Below, one piece after another: positions 1 through 5,742 of a DNA stretch of 12,158 nucleotides (positions are counted from its first letter, which is position 1; each line of letters opens with the position of its first letter). Position numbers and translations under genes: made by a program. The DNA is taken from positions 1-12,158 of the forward strand of contig CAKTKM010000034.1 of assembly GCA_934569425.1 (NCBI GenBank). Direction: 5' to 3'. This stretch comes from an uncultured Oscillospiraceae bacterium (lineage in GTDB: Bacteria > Bacillota > Clostridia > Oscillospirales > Oscillospiraceae). The notes beneath the pieces were generated by a model. That model did not search any database. It saw only the letters and a list, made by a program, of their open reading frames with translations, and was not told the DNA's origin.

Positions 1-2
1 GC

Positions 3-1037
3 GACTACCACTGTACATATGAGGAATATCAGACCATGGTGCGTGACGCGGCCATCCAGTCGCAGGATATGCGTCTGCTGTGCGGAATGGGGCTTGAGGC
101 ACTCAATTCCGAGAGCATACGCAGCTTCCGGCAAAGGATGAAGCTGTACCGTCCCGGACATATGTGGGAGCGCTTGGATGACGAAGCATTTCTGCAAAAG
201 ATCGGAGCGGTCGGCGAGAGTGGAGGTTCACTGCACCCGACTTCTGCCGGACTGCTGATGTTCGGCAACCGGCAAGATATCCTCCACGCATACCCTGACT
301 ACGCCCTGACCTATCGTGAGCAGCTCGATACGGAGAGCCACTGGACAGACACCGCCTGGAGTGGTAATGTCTACGAATTCTACTACTGGGCCTATAACAA
401 ATTGCAGCAGGACATGAAAACGCCGTTCAAGCTGAAGAATGGCCGTCGGGTGGATGACACGCTCGTACGCCAAGCCCTGCGGGAAGTGTTGGCCAACTGC
501 CTTGTCAACGCGGATTATCATGGCTGCGGCGGCATCGTTGTCAGCAAGGGCCATCAGGAAATCACGCTCTCTAACCCCGGCAGCTTCCGCGTTCCGCTCG
601 ACACCGCCAAAAACGGCGGCGTGTCCGACCCGCGGAACGCCGTGATGGCGCGGATGTTTCACCTCGTCGATGTGGGTGAGTACACTGGCGGCGGCATCCC
701 CAATCTGTATCGTGTCTGGAAAGCCGAAGGTTGGTTGGAGCCGGTTTTCACGGAGAGTCGCTCTCCGGCCCGCGTCTCGCTTACACTGTATATTACGAGC
801 CGCGGCAGCGGAGAAGCCACAACAGACGGAAAGCAAGTCCCGCTGGGCGCGTTATCCCAACGCCAGCTGCTGATCGACTATCTTACAGACCACCCTGTAA
901 GCGATCTGTTTGCGCTCTCCAAGGCACTGGGCATCACCTTGAGCCGCATGGAATCCCTCTTGCAGCAGCTTGCCGATGAGGGCATTGTCGTTGTGGAGGC
1001 AGGCCAAGGCAATCGTCTGTATAAATTGAAAGCGTAA
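3..1037 (+). CDS. AlbA/RecG-like ATP-binding transcriptional regulator, 5' partial
   Basis: The frame is open to the left edge: 11 codons precede the first ATG (position 36) with no stop, so the true start lies outside the window and the ATG at 36 is probably internal. The visible part matches the C-terminal half of proteins with an N-terminal AlbA_2/Schlafen-type domain followed by a GHKL-type ATPase domain (HATPase_c_4). Counting from the ATG at 36, an N-box-like helix has E150, N154 and N158 (motif LREVLANCLVNADYH). An ITLSNPG motif and a GGGIPN glycine-rich turn complete the ATP site. The last 70 residues resemble a winged-helix DNA-binding domain (alternating helices, EGIVVVEAG wing). 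These proteins are usually annotated as putative transcriptional regulators or RecG-related proteins. Their ligand and targets are mostly unknown, and they are common in accessory regions. The family call is fairly sure; the function is not. Confidence 0.8.
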   Translation, partial: DYHCTYEEYQTMVRDAAIQSQDMRLLCGMGLEALNSESIRSFRQRMKLYRPGHMWERLDDEAFLQKIGAVGESGGSLHPTSAGLLMFGNRQDILHAYPDYALTYREQLDTESHWTDTAWSGNVYEFYYWAYNKLQQDMKTPFKLKNGRRVDDTLVRQALREVLANCLVNADYHGCGGIVVSKGHQEITLSNPGSFRVPLDTAKNGGVSDPRNAVMARMFHLVDVGEYTGGGIPNLYRVWKAEGWLEPVFTESRSPARVSLTLYITSRGSGEATTDGKQVPLGALSQRQLLIDYLTDHPVSDLFALSKALGITLSRMESLLQQLADEGIVVVEAGQGNRLYKLKA

Positions 1038-1075
1038 GGCGGCTCAAATTCTGCGCCGCAGTAATCAAAGAATAA

Positions 1076-1110
1076 GAAAAATCCCTCTGAAATCCACGAT
1101 TTCAGAGGGG
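1076..1110 (-). terminator. Rho-independent terminator of tRNA-Pro, possibly bidirectional
   Basis: A perfect 12-bp inverted repeat (CCCTCTGAAATC at 1083-1094 and its complement at 1098-1109, loop CAC) starts four bases after the tRNA CCA. On the minus strand it is followed by ATTTTTCTT, a good U-tract. On the plus strand it is followed by a shorter GTTTT, so it may also help end the regulator gene, whose stop is 45 bases away. Confidence 0.85.
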
Positions 1111-1113
1111 TTT

Positions 1114-1189
1114 TGGTCCGAGTGGGGCGACTCGAACGCCCGGTCTCTTGAACCCAAATCAAGCGCGATACCAACTTCGCTACACCCGG
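1114..1189 (-). tRNA. tRNA-Pro (anticodon TGG)
   Basis: Read on the minus strand, a complete cloverleaf can be folded. The acceptor stem is CCGGGTG/CACTCGG with one G-U pair, discriminator A, and an encoded CCA at 1116-1114. The D-stem is GCGA/TCGC with an AGTTGGTA loop. The anticodon stem is CTTGA/TCAAG with loop TTTGGGT, giving anticodon TGG at 1156-1154. The T-stem is GGGCG/CGCCC with loop TTCGAGT. The anticodon reads proline CCA codons and, by wobble, other CCN codons. It is transcribed alone from its own promoter and terminator. Confidence 0.96.
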
Positions 1190-1205
1190 ATATTCAATTT
1201 CTGCC

Positions 1206-1233
1206 ATTATATCACGGCGAGAGGGAAAATCAA
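1206..1233 (-). promoter_or_regulatory. Sigma-A promoter of tRNA-Pro
   Basis: Minus strand: -35 TTGATT (1233-1228), 16-bp spacer, perfect -10 TATAAT (1211-1206). The predicted start, about 7 bases after the -10, lies roughly 10 bases before the mature 5' end of the tRNA. Confidence 0.8.
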
Positions 1234-1374
1234 AGATTTTTCTGTCTGTGGTCATTTATGTGGTCAAAGCCGCTTTTGTGCCGCTTTCGGCAATCGAGGA
1301 AAACTCCGCGAACGCAGGCGTTGTAAGGCTTTGCGGCGTTTCACCTTGTCCTGTCCCGGATACCGCCACGGCAC

Positions 1375-1412
1375 TCCCAAACCAGACGCGATACCAGCTT
1401 CGCTATACCCGG
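1375..1412 (-). pseudogene. 5' half of a second tRNA-Pro (remnant)
   Basis: Minus strand 1412-1375 repeats nucleotides 1 to about 38 of a tRNA-Pro. It has a CCGGGTA acceptor arm, the same GCGA/TCGC D-stem with AGCTGGTA loop, a TCTGG 5' anticodon stem and a TTTGGGA loop with TGG anticodon. After that the expected CCAGA, T-arm and acceptor 3' strand are missing; no TTCRA loop follows. About 12 bases upstream of the 5' end also resemble the intact gene (AAATTNNNTAT). It differs from the intact tRNA at several positions, so it is an old or independently derived copy. The remaining sequence in the gene-free stretch 1213-1537, apart from sites listed here, shows nothing recognisable. Confidence 0.65.
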
Positions 1413-1464
1413 ATATAAAATTTCGCAAGGTGCTCCGCAGGACTTCTTCGCTGAACACCACCCA

Positions 1465-1493
1465 ATCTTACCAAACTTCCCTGTCAAATGCAA
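1465..1493 (-). promoter_or_regulatory. Possible promoter upstream of the tRNA-Pro remnant
   Basis: Minus strand: -35 TTGCAT (1493-1488), 17-bp spacer, -10 TAAGAT (1470-1465). It points at the tRNA remnant about 50 bases downstream. Weak -10; it may be a relic of the former tRNA gene's promoter or a chance match. Confidence 0.35.
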
Positions 1494-1495
1494 GC

Positions 1496-1532
1496 AAAAA
1501 ATGAGCGGGGGCGGCTATAGGCCGCCCCCGCT
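1496..1532 (-). terminator. Terminator of the HerA-like ATPase gene
   Basis: A perfect 12-bp GC-rich inverted repeat (1504-1515 with 1521-1532, loop of about 5) lies just after the stop of the minus-strand ATPase gene. It is followed on the minus strand by CATTTTTTG, a six-base U-tract. Confidence 0.9.
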
Positions 1533-1537
1533 GCAGC

Positions 1538-3169
1538 TCAGCGCTTCTTCAGCACACCCAGTAACCCCCGCTTCAGGATCTGCCCACCGGCGGAGATCAG
1601 CTGCGACTCGATCTTTGCCTGACGGCGCTCCGCCTTACGTTTGGCCTCTGCCTCCAGCTTTTCCTGCTTACGTTCCGCCTTGCGAAGCTCCGCATCCTCC
1701 AGCCGCTGCTGGCGGCGGCGTTCTTCGTCCTCCAGCTTCTGCTGCCGTCTGCGCGCCTCATCCTCCAGCTTTTGCTGCCGTTTCCTGTCGGCCTCTTCCT
1801 CCTTCAGCCGCTGCTTTTCCGCGGCGGCCTCGGCCTTTTCCTGTGCCTTGCGGTCGGCTTCCGCCTGCTTGGCGGCCTCGGCTTCCTCAGCTTCTCCGGT
1901 CAAGACCTCGTAGGCCGATACGTTGTCCACCGCGTCGTCATACTTCTCCATGCCGTCCCGCATCAGCACCTTGGCTCGCGCCATAGGCTCCGGCGCGGCC
2001 ATCAGGCTCTGGGGACAGATGATCTTCGTCCGCTGCACCATAGCCGGTACGCCCGTCTCATCCAGGAACGAGGTCAGTGCTTCGCCCACGCCCATTTCCA
2101 TGATGGCGTCCTCCGCCTGAAACTCCGGATTGGCGCGGAAGGCCTGTGCCGCCGCCCGTACCGCCTTCAGCTCGGCGGGCGTATAGGCACGCAGCGCGTG
2201 CTGTACCCGGTTGGACAGCTGTGCCAGTACGGCGTTGGGAATGTCACTGGGACTTTGCGTAACAAAGAATACGCCCACCCCGCGGGAACGGATCAGCTTC
2301 ACGGTTTGTTCGATCTTCTGCACCAGCACGCTGGGGGCGTCGCGGAACAGCATATGCGCCTCGTCGAAGAAGAACACCAGCTTGGGCTTCTGAAGATCGC
2401 CCGCCTCCGGCAGGCTCTCAAACAGCTCTGACAGCAGCCACAGCAGGAAGCTGGCATACAGCGTGGGGTTCTGTACCAGCTTCACGCAGTCCAGTACGTT
2501 GATCATGCCATGTCCGTTTTCATCGGTGCGCATCCAGTCGTGGATGTCCAGCGCCGGTTCCCCGAAGAACAGCTCGCCGCCCTGCTGTTCCAGCGGCAGC
2601 AGCGCCCGGATGATGCCCGCCACCGACTGCGGCGTGATGTTGCCGTAGGTCATCATGTACTCGCTGCGATGCTCGCTGACATAGTTCAGCATCGCCCGCA
2701 GATCCTTCAGGTCGATCAGCAGCAAGCCTTTATCGTCGGCAATGCGGAACACAATGTGCAGGATCCCCTCCTGTGCCGGTGTCAGCCCCAGGATACGGCT
2801 CAGAAGCTCCGGCCCCATGTCGCTGACCGTGGCACGCACGGCATGCCCGCCCTCCTGATAGATGTCCCAGAAGGTCGTGGGAAACGCCCGATAGGCAAAG
2901 CAGTCGCGGATGGCGAACCTGTCGATCCGTTTCTCCATGCCCTCGCTGCTGACGCCGGGCGCGCAGATACCGGCCACGTCACCCTTCACATCGCACAGAA
3001 ATACCGGCACGCCCGCGTCGGAGAAATCCTCCGCCATCACCTTCATGGTAACGGTTTTACCGGTGCCGCTGGCGCCTGCGATCAGCCCGTGCCGGTTGCA
3101 CATATTCAGTGCCAGCTCCACCCGCTGTTCTCCCGCCAGTCCCAGATAGATCTTCCCGTTTTGGTACAT
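1538..3169 (-). CDS. HerA/FtsK-like helicase ATPase, DUF853 (YjgR type)
   Basis: 543 residues, close to the roughly 500 typical for DUF853 proteins such as E. coli YjgR. They are cytoplasmic P-loop ATPases of the HerA/FtsK superfamily with no settled role. Visible features: Walker A GASGTGKT (32-39); Walker B with four hydrophobic residues then DEAH (LVFFFDEAHML, about 263-273); a sensor region with TQSPSDIP; and QLSNRVQHALRAYTP with candidate arginine finger residues. From about residue 425 a long Glu/Lys/Arg/Ala coiled coil runs to near the end. It contains an 11-residue repeat of the type RRRQQKLEDEE (about 460-495). The end (GGQILKRGLLGVLKKR) resembles the conserved family C-terminus. The start is supported by AGGAGG (3183-3178) eight bases upstream. 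It forms its own unit with promoter and terminator. The family is sure; the molecular job is unknown. Confidence 0.92.
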   Translation of the reverse strand: MYQNGKIYLGLAGEQRVELALNMCNRHGLIAGASGTGKTVTMKVMAEDFSDAGVPVFLCDVKGDVAGICAPGVSSEGMEKRIDRFAIRDCFAYRAFPTTFWDIYQEGGHAVRATVSDMGPELLSRILGLTPAQEGILHIVFRIADDKGLLLIDLKDLRAMLNYVSEHRSEYMMTYGNITPQSVAGIIRALLPLEQQGGELFFGEPALDIHDWMRTDENGHGMINVLDCVKLVQNPTLYASFLLWLLSELFESLPEAGDLQKPKLVFFFDEAHMLFRDAPSVLVQKIEQTVKLIRSRGVGVFFVTQSPSDIPNAVLAQLSNRVQHALRAYTPAELKAVRAAAQAFRANPEFQAEDAIMEMGVGEALTSFLDETGVPAMVQRTKIICPQSLMAAPEPMARAKVLMRDGMEKYDDAVDNVSAYEVLTGEAEEAEAAKQAEADRKAQEKAEAAAEKQRLKEEEADRKRQQKLEDEARRRQQKLEDEERRRQQRLEDAELRKAERKQEKLEAEAKRKAERRQAKIESQLISAGGQILKRGLLGVLKKR

Positions 3170-3198
3170 ATCGCCATCCTCCTGATCAATTTGTGTCC

Positions 3199-3227
3199 AT
3201 TATACGCGAAAATCCGGTTCCATGCAA
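3199..3227 (-). promoter_or_regulatory. Sigma-A promoter of the HerA-like ATPase gene
   Basis: Minus strand: -35 TTGCAT (3227-3222), 17-bp spacer, perfect -10 TATAAT (3204-3199). It gives a short leader of about 25 bases before the ATG at 3169. Confidence 0.8.
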
Positions 3228-3309
3228 GGGAAAATAGAAGCGCGCCCGGGTGAGTGGCGACCGCTCCGCACTTCAGTTTTTACACGATACTCCCAACAAA
3301 GCCGCTTGG

Positions 3310-3331
3310 ATTTTGTCGCTATTGACAAAAT
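3310..3331. promoter_or_regulatory. 22-bp dyad, candidate operator
   Basis: ATTTTGTC (3310-3317) and GACAAAAT (3324-3331) form a perfect 8-bp inverted repeat with a 6-base spacer. It lies about 25 bases upstream of the -35 box of the SipW-type gene. The right arm contains TTGACA but no -10 follows it at the right distance. The size and position suit a dimeric regulator. A second dyad, CGGGAA-N13-TTCCCG (3342-3366), straddles that -35 box. No regulator is assigned. Confidence 0.4.
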
Positions 3332-3354
3332 TTGCGTGAAACGGGAAAAACCAC

Positions 3355-3382
3355 TTGAAGTTCCCGCACAAAGTGATAAAAT
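3355..3382 (+). promoter_or_regulatory. Probable promoter of the SipW-type protein gene
   Basis: -35 TTGAAG (3355-3360), 16-bp spacer, -10 TAAAAT (3377-3382). It is the best sigma-A match upstream of the gene. It would start transcription near 3389 and give a leader of about 260 nt. Confidence 0.55.
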
Positions 3383-3394
3383 AAGCTTGTCTAT

Positions 3395-3623
3395 ACAGGA
3401 AAGCCTATAGGCTTTTTCTGCGCTTTTCTTTCACAACAAAAGCGCAGAGCGTTTCCTGTTGTTTCCGGCATAATGGCCGCTTGCGGCCTTTGTGTGTCTG
3501 ACCTCCCCATAACGGGCAGGCAGGGTAGTCGCTTTCCCTGCCTGTCCCATCAGACCGGGAGGCGGGCTGATATACGCGGCGTTCCCTGCGTGATACCGGC
3601 GGGGGAGCGTGTTTCTACCGGTA
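3395..3623 (+). promoter_or_regulatory. Structured 5' leader of the SipW-type gene, unassigned
   Basis: The leader contains a chain of inverted repeats. ACAGGAAA (3395-3402) pairs with TTTCCTGT (3452-3459) and encloses an 11-bp hairpin (3417-3427 with 3438-3448) and a small AAAGCC/GGCTTT hairpin (3400-3415). The small hairpin competes with the enclosing helix. GGCCGC/GCGGCC follows at 3475-3488. GTCTGA (3496-3501) pairs with TCAGAC (3550-3555) around a 12-bp hairpin (3514-3525 with 3536-3547, one G-U). TACCGG (3594-3599) pairs with CCGGTA (3618-3623). I compared it by eye with remembered c-di-GMP, T-box, cobalamin, fluoride and c-di-AMP signatures and found no match. It may be a riboswitch-like or stability element. 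The short opposite-strand reading frame here has no support. Confidence 0.5.
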
Positions 3624-3651
3624 AATTTTAAAACGGGGAGGACATATACAT

Positions 3652-4911
3652 ATGTCAACCAAAAAAGCTACCAAACGCGCATTGCTGACCAGTATTCTGG
3701 CCATCTGCCTGTGTCTGGTCATGCTGATCGGCTCCACCTTCGCGTGGTTCACCGACACCGCATCCACCGGCGTCAACAAGATCGTCTCCGGTAATCTGGA
3801 CGTGGACATTATCGGTGCGAACGATGAGAACCATGTTGAGAAACTGAACTTCAAAAATGCCACCGGTGCGGAAGGTGAAGCGCTTCTCTGGGAGCCGGGC
3901 TGCCGCTATCTGACCGAGGGCTTCCGAATTGCCAACAAGGGCAATCTGGCGCTGAAATGGAAGGCTGAGATCAACAAGGACAGCATCACCAACGGCAAGG
4001 TGGAGGGATCTACTATTGCCAAGGACGGCAAGAGCCTGTTGGATGTTATCGACTTCTATGTTGTAACAAGCACTGACGAAAACGCAGAAGCGGTCGCAAT
4101 CGAGAACTTCGTCGGTAATCTGACTAAGGGCGCAAAGAGTGATGTGTATTACATCAAGGGCGTAATGCAGACCACTGCCGGCAACGACTACCAGGATCTG
4201 ACGCTGGACGGCATCACCATCACTGTTTACGCCACGCAGGACACTGTTGAGAACGACAGCTTCGGCAACAAATACGATGAGAATGCAGGTTATCCTGTTG
4301 CTTCTGCTGCAGAGATGAAAGAGGCTTTGACCACTGGCGGTATTGTTTCTGTCAATAAGGATATCAAAACCGATAATATCGGCGACAATGCAGCAGACCG
4401 CATTACTATCAGCCAACCCACTACACTGAATTTGGATGCTAAGATTATCTCTCCCGATGATATGGGTAACAATAATACCAACTTCTGCGCGCTGATTGTC
4501 GATGCTGATACCACCATCAATGCAGGCGAAAATGGCGGAATTAATACCGGTAGGAACGGCGGATATGCACTCAATGTGCGTAAAGGTGCAAATCTGACCA
4601 TCACAGGCGGCAGCTATTACGGCGGCGGTACTGCGGTACAGGTTCAAAAGGGTACCCTCACCATCACCGGAGGTCATTTTGCTGTCGAAGCTTTCGACGA
4701 GCCTTACGGCTACAACTTCCTGCTGAACTGCATTGACTCTGCCTACAAGAACGGCACCGCCAAGATTATTGTTAAGGGCGGCACGTTTGTAAACTTTGAC
4801 CCCTCAAACAATACTGCTGAGGGTGCAGGAACTAACTTTGTTGCGGACGGCTACAAGGTTGTTTCCGAGTCTCACGGCACTGACACTTGGTACACTGTAG
4901 TTGCGGAATAA
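3652..4911 (+). CDS. Secreted SipW-type signal-peptide protein, TasA-like domain plus beta-helix-like region
   Basis: 419 residues. The N-terminus has lysines/arginine (4-9), a hydrophobic segment (11-27) and GSTFAWFTDTAS. This is the SipW-dependent signal peptide type known from TasA/camelysin (CalY) proteins, cut by an ER-type signal peptidase. Residues of about 40-210 are rich in beta strands and include LDVDI, a WEPG turn and NKGNLALKW, as in TasA-like domains. A linker (about 219-238, AAEMKEALTTGGIVSVNKDI) leads into glycine/threonine-rich repeats (ANLTITGGSYY, GTLTITGGHF, AKIIVKGGTF), typical of a right-handed beta-helix surface protein. There is no LPXTG motif or C-terminal membrane anchor. 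GGAGG (3637-3641) lies 10 bases before the ATG. No sipW signal peptidase gene is in the window. Codon use and base composition are visibly more AT-rich than in the flanking genes, especially in the C-terminal half. It is probably a cell-surface or matrix protein; the exact role is unknown. Confidence 0.85.
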   Translation: MSTKKATKRALLTSILAICLCLVMLIGSTFAWFTDTASTGVNKIVSGNLDVDIIGANDENHVEKLNFKNATGAEGEALLWEPGCRYLTEGFRIANKGNLALKWKAEINKDSITNGKVEGSTIAKDGKSLLDVIDFYVVTSTDENAEAVAIENFVGNLTKGAKSDVYYIKGVMQTTAGNDYQDLTLDGITITVYATQDTVENDSFGNKYDENAGYPVASAAEMKEALTTGGIVSVNKDIKTDNIGDNAADRITISQPTTLNLDAKIISPDDMGNNNTNFCALIVDADTTINAGENGGINTGRNGGYALNVRKGANLTITGGSYYGGGTAVQVQKGTLTITGGHFAVEAFDEPYGYNFLLNCIDSAYKNGTAKIIVKGGTFVNFDPSNNTAEGAGTNFVADGYKVVSESHGTDTWYTVVAE

Positions 4912-4920
4912 TTCTTTCTC

Positions 4921-4956
4921 ATAAAAAATCACTCCCCCACCGGGGAGTGATTTTTT
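4921..4956 (+). terminator. Terminator of the SipW-type gene (repeat copy 1)
   Basis: A 15-bp perfect stem (4923-4937 with 4942-4956, loop CACC) includes six A-T pairs at the base, so that the 3' arm ends in TTTTTT. It lies 10 bases after the stop codon. The A-tract makes it work in both directions. Confidence 0.9.
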
Positions 4957-5045
4957 CAACTTGGCAGCGATTTCCCTTTGACGCAGAGAGAAGCGTTCCC
5001 GGTGGGGGAGCTCGAGGGGGCTGCGCCCGCCTCGAATCCAATATG

Positions 5046-5090
5046 CTTTTTATACGGGGGAAAGCCGCAGGCTTTTCTCCGTATAAAAAA
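5046..5090. other. Long hairpin next to the second terminator
   Basis: TTTTTATACGG... and ...CCGTATAAAAA form arms of about 20 bp around a GCA loop, with G-U pairs in the middle. The distal arm overlaps the A-tract of terminator copy 2, so the two structures exclude each other partly. Confidence 0.6.
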
Positions 5091-5118
5091 TCACTCCCCC
5101 ACCGGGGAGTGATTTTTT
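5083..5118 (-). terminator. Terminator of hsp20 (repeat copy 2)
   Basis: Same 15-bp stem and CACC/GGTG loop as copy 1, lying 14 bases beyond the hsp20 stop codon on the minus strand. The A-tract on the plus strand provides the U-tract for minus-strand transcripts. It also serves as a second stop for plus-strand transcription. Confidence 0.85.
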
Positions 5119-5132
5119 ATAACGCTACGACC

Positions 5133-5573
5133 TTAGTCAATAGAGATGGAAGAATTCTTCGGCAGCTTCTTGGCAGCCTTGGGAATGCTGATCTGCAAAA
5201 TACCGCTGTCAAACTTGGCGCTGATCTGGTCGGACTCCACATCCTCGCCCACATAGAAGCTGCGGCTGCACGCGCCTGCATAGCGCTCCTGACGGATGTA
5301 CTTGCCCTTCTTGTCGCTCTCGCTCTTGTCCAGACCCTTGGCGGCCTGAATGGTCAGGCAGCCGTTTTTCAGCTCAATGCTGACCTCGTCCTTCTGAAAG
5401 CCCGGCAGATCGATGTCCAGCTCATAGGAATCCTCCGTCTCCCGAACGTCGGTCTTCATCAGGTTCTTGGCACGCTTGCCGTACAGCACATCCCGACCCT
5501 GCGGAACCATCATGCCAAAGGGATCAGAAAAGAAATCATCAAACAGATTTTCACCAAAAATGCTCGGCAACAT
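5133..5573 (-). CDS. hsp20: Small heat-shock protein, Hsp20/alpha-crystallin family
   Basis: 146 residues, the usual length. It is an ATP-independent holdase chaperone that binds unfolding proteins in the cytoplasm. The N-terminal arm (LPSIFGENLFDDFFSDPFG) is phenylalanine-rich as in the family. The alpha-crystallin domain runs from about residue 40 to 135, with the strands TEDSYELDIDLPGFQKDEVSIELKNG and the SRSFYV segment. The AxxxxGILxIxxPK motif at the end of the domain is present as AKFDSGILQISIPK, with glycine and I-x-I-type residues in place. The start is fixed by GGAGG (5587-5583) 9 bases upstream. The leader is about 120 nt. The promoter overlaps a CIRCE element, so HrcA repression under non-stress conditions is expected. 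It is convergent with the SipW-type gene. Confidence 0.95.
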   Translation of the reverse strand: MLPSIFGENLFDDFFSDPFGMMVPQGRDVLYGKRAKNLMKTDVRETEDSYELDIDLPGFQKDEVSIELKNGCLTIQAAKGLDKSESDKKGKYIRQERYAGACSRSFYVGEDVESDQISAKFDSGILQISIPKAAKKLPKNSSISID

Positions 5574-5597
5574 AAGTCATAACCTCCATTCATTTTC

Positions 5598-5615
5598 CCG
5601 GCGGCGCACCGCCGG
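5598..5615 (-). other. Stable hairpin in the hsp20 leader
   Basis: A 7-bp GC-only stem (CCGGCGG 5598-5604, CCGCCGG 5609-5615) with a four-base loop lies about 10 bases upstream of the hsp20 ribosome binding site. It does not include the Shine-Dalgarno bases, so it is not by itself a thermometer. It could protect the mRNA 5' region. Confidence 0.5.
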
Positions 5616-5699
5616 TGAAACTCTGTTACCATGACAGAAGAAATTGATTTTTTGATCTCCGCGGTGTCCTTCCGAACCCCTCTCTCAAAGATCGCTTTC

Positions 5700-5727
5700 A
5701 TTATAGCGCGAATTTTAGCACTGTCAA
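5700..5727 (-). promoter_or_regulatory. Sigma-A promoter of hsp20
   Basis: Minus strand: perfect -35 TTGACA (5727-5722), 16-bp spacer, perfect -10 TATAAT (5705-5700). The -35 box falls inside the CIRCE element. The predicted transcription start is near 5693. Confidence 0.9.
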
Positions 5728-5741
5728 TAGGTGAGTGCTAA
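5715..5741. promoter_or_regulatory. CIRCE element (HrcA operator)
   Basis: TTAGCACTG (5715-5723), nine bases, GAGTGCTAA (5733-5741). This matches the CIRCE consensus TTAGCACTC-N9-GAGTGCTAA at 17 of 18 arm positions, with one mismatch at the inner end of the left arm. HrcA bound here would cover the hsp20 -35 box. The divergent MATE promoter is about 140 bases away and probably not affected. Confidence 0.95.
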
Positions 5742-5742
5742 T

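Larger units (their letters stand above)
4921..5118. repeat. Two identical 36-base terminator hairpins with an inverted partial copy between them
   Basis: Positions 4921-4956 and 5083-5118 are identical over 36 bases and in the same orientation. A 13-base piece of the same arm (CCCGGTGGGGGAG, 4998-5010) lies between them in inverted orientation. The 126-base spacer also holds an imperfect hairpin (about 5012-5035, TCGAGG/CCTCGA) and a long one at 5046-5090. No gene is seen in the spacer. The layout resembles a dispersed intergenic palindromic repeat rather than two independently evolved terminators. Confidence 0.75.

Noticed and set aside
1148..1504. Plus-strand open frame over the tRNA-Pro genes
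   Set aside because: It is the antisense of a tRNA and of a tRNA remnant, without a ribosome binding site or family match.
1501..1986. Plus-strand Pro/Ala/Ser-rich open frame
   Set aside because: It is opposite to the charged coiled-coil part of the HerA-like ATPase and begins in its terminator, with low-complexity composition and no ribosome binding site.
3400..3417. AAAGCC/GGCTTT hairpin plus TTT as an early terminator in the leader
   Set aside because: The stem is only 6 bp, mostly A-T, with a very short T-run, so it is too weak for an intrinsic terminator. It is kept only as part of the leader structure.
3335..3460. Cyclic-di-GMP riboswitch
   Set aside because: Searched by eye for the GGGCAAACC and ACGCAAAGCC conserved pieces and the receptor hairpins. 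Only loose partial matches were found, and the best promoter lies inside this stretch.
3655..4677. Minus-strand open frame of 340 codons opposite the SipW-type gene
   Set aside because: The plus-strand gene has a clear signal peptide, ribosome binding site and domain pattern. The antisense product has no recognisable features.
4887..5582. Plus-strand open frame of 231 codons
   Set aside because: It runs through two terminators and then antisense to hsp20; no family resemblance.
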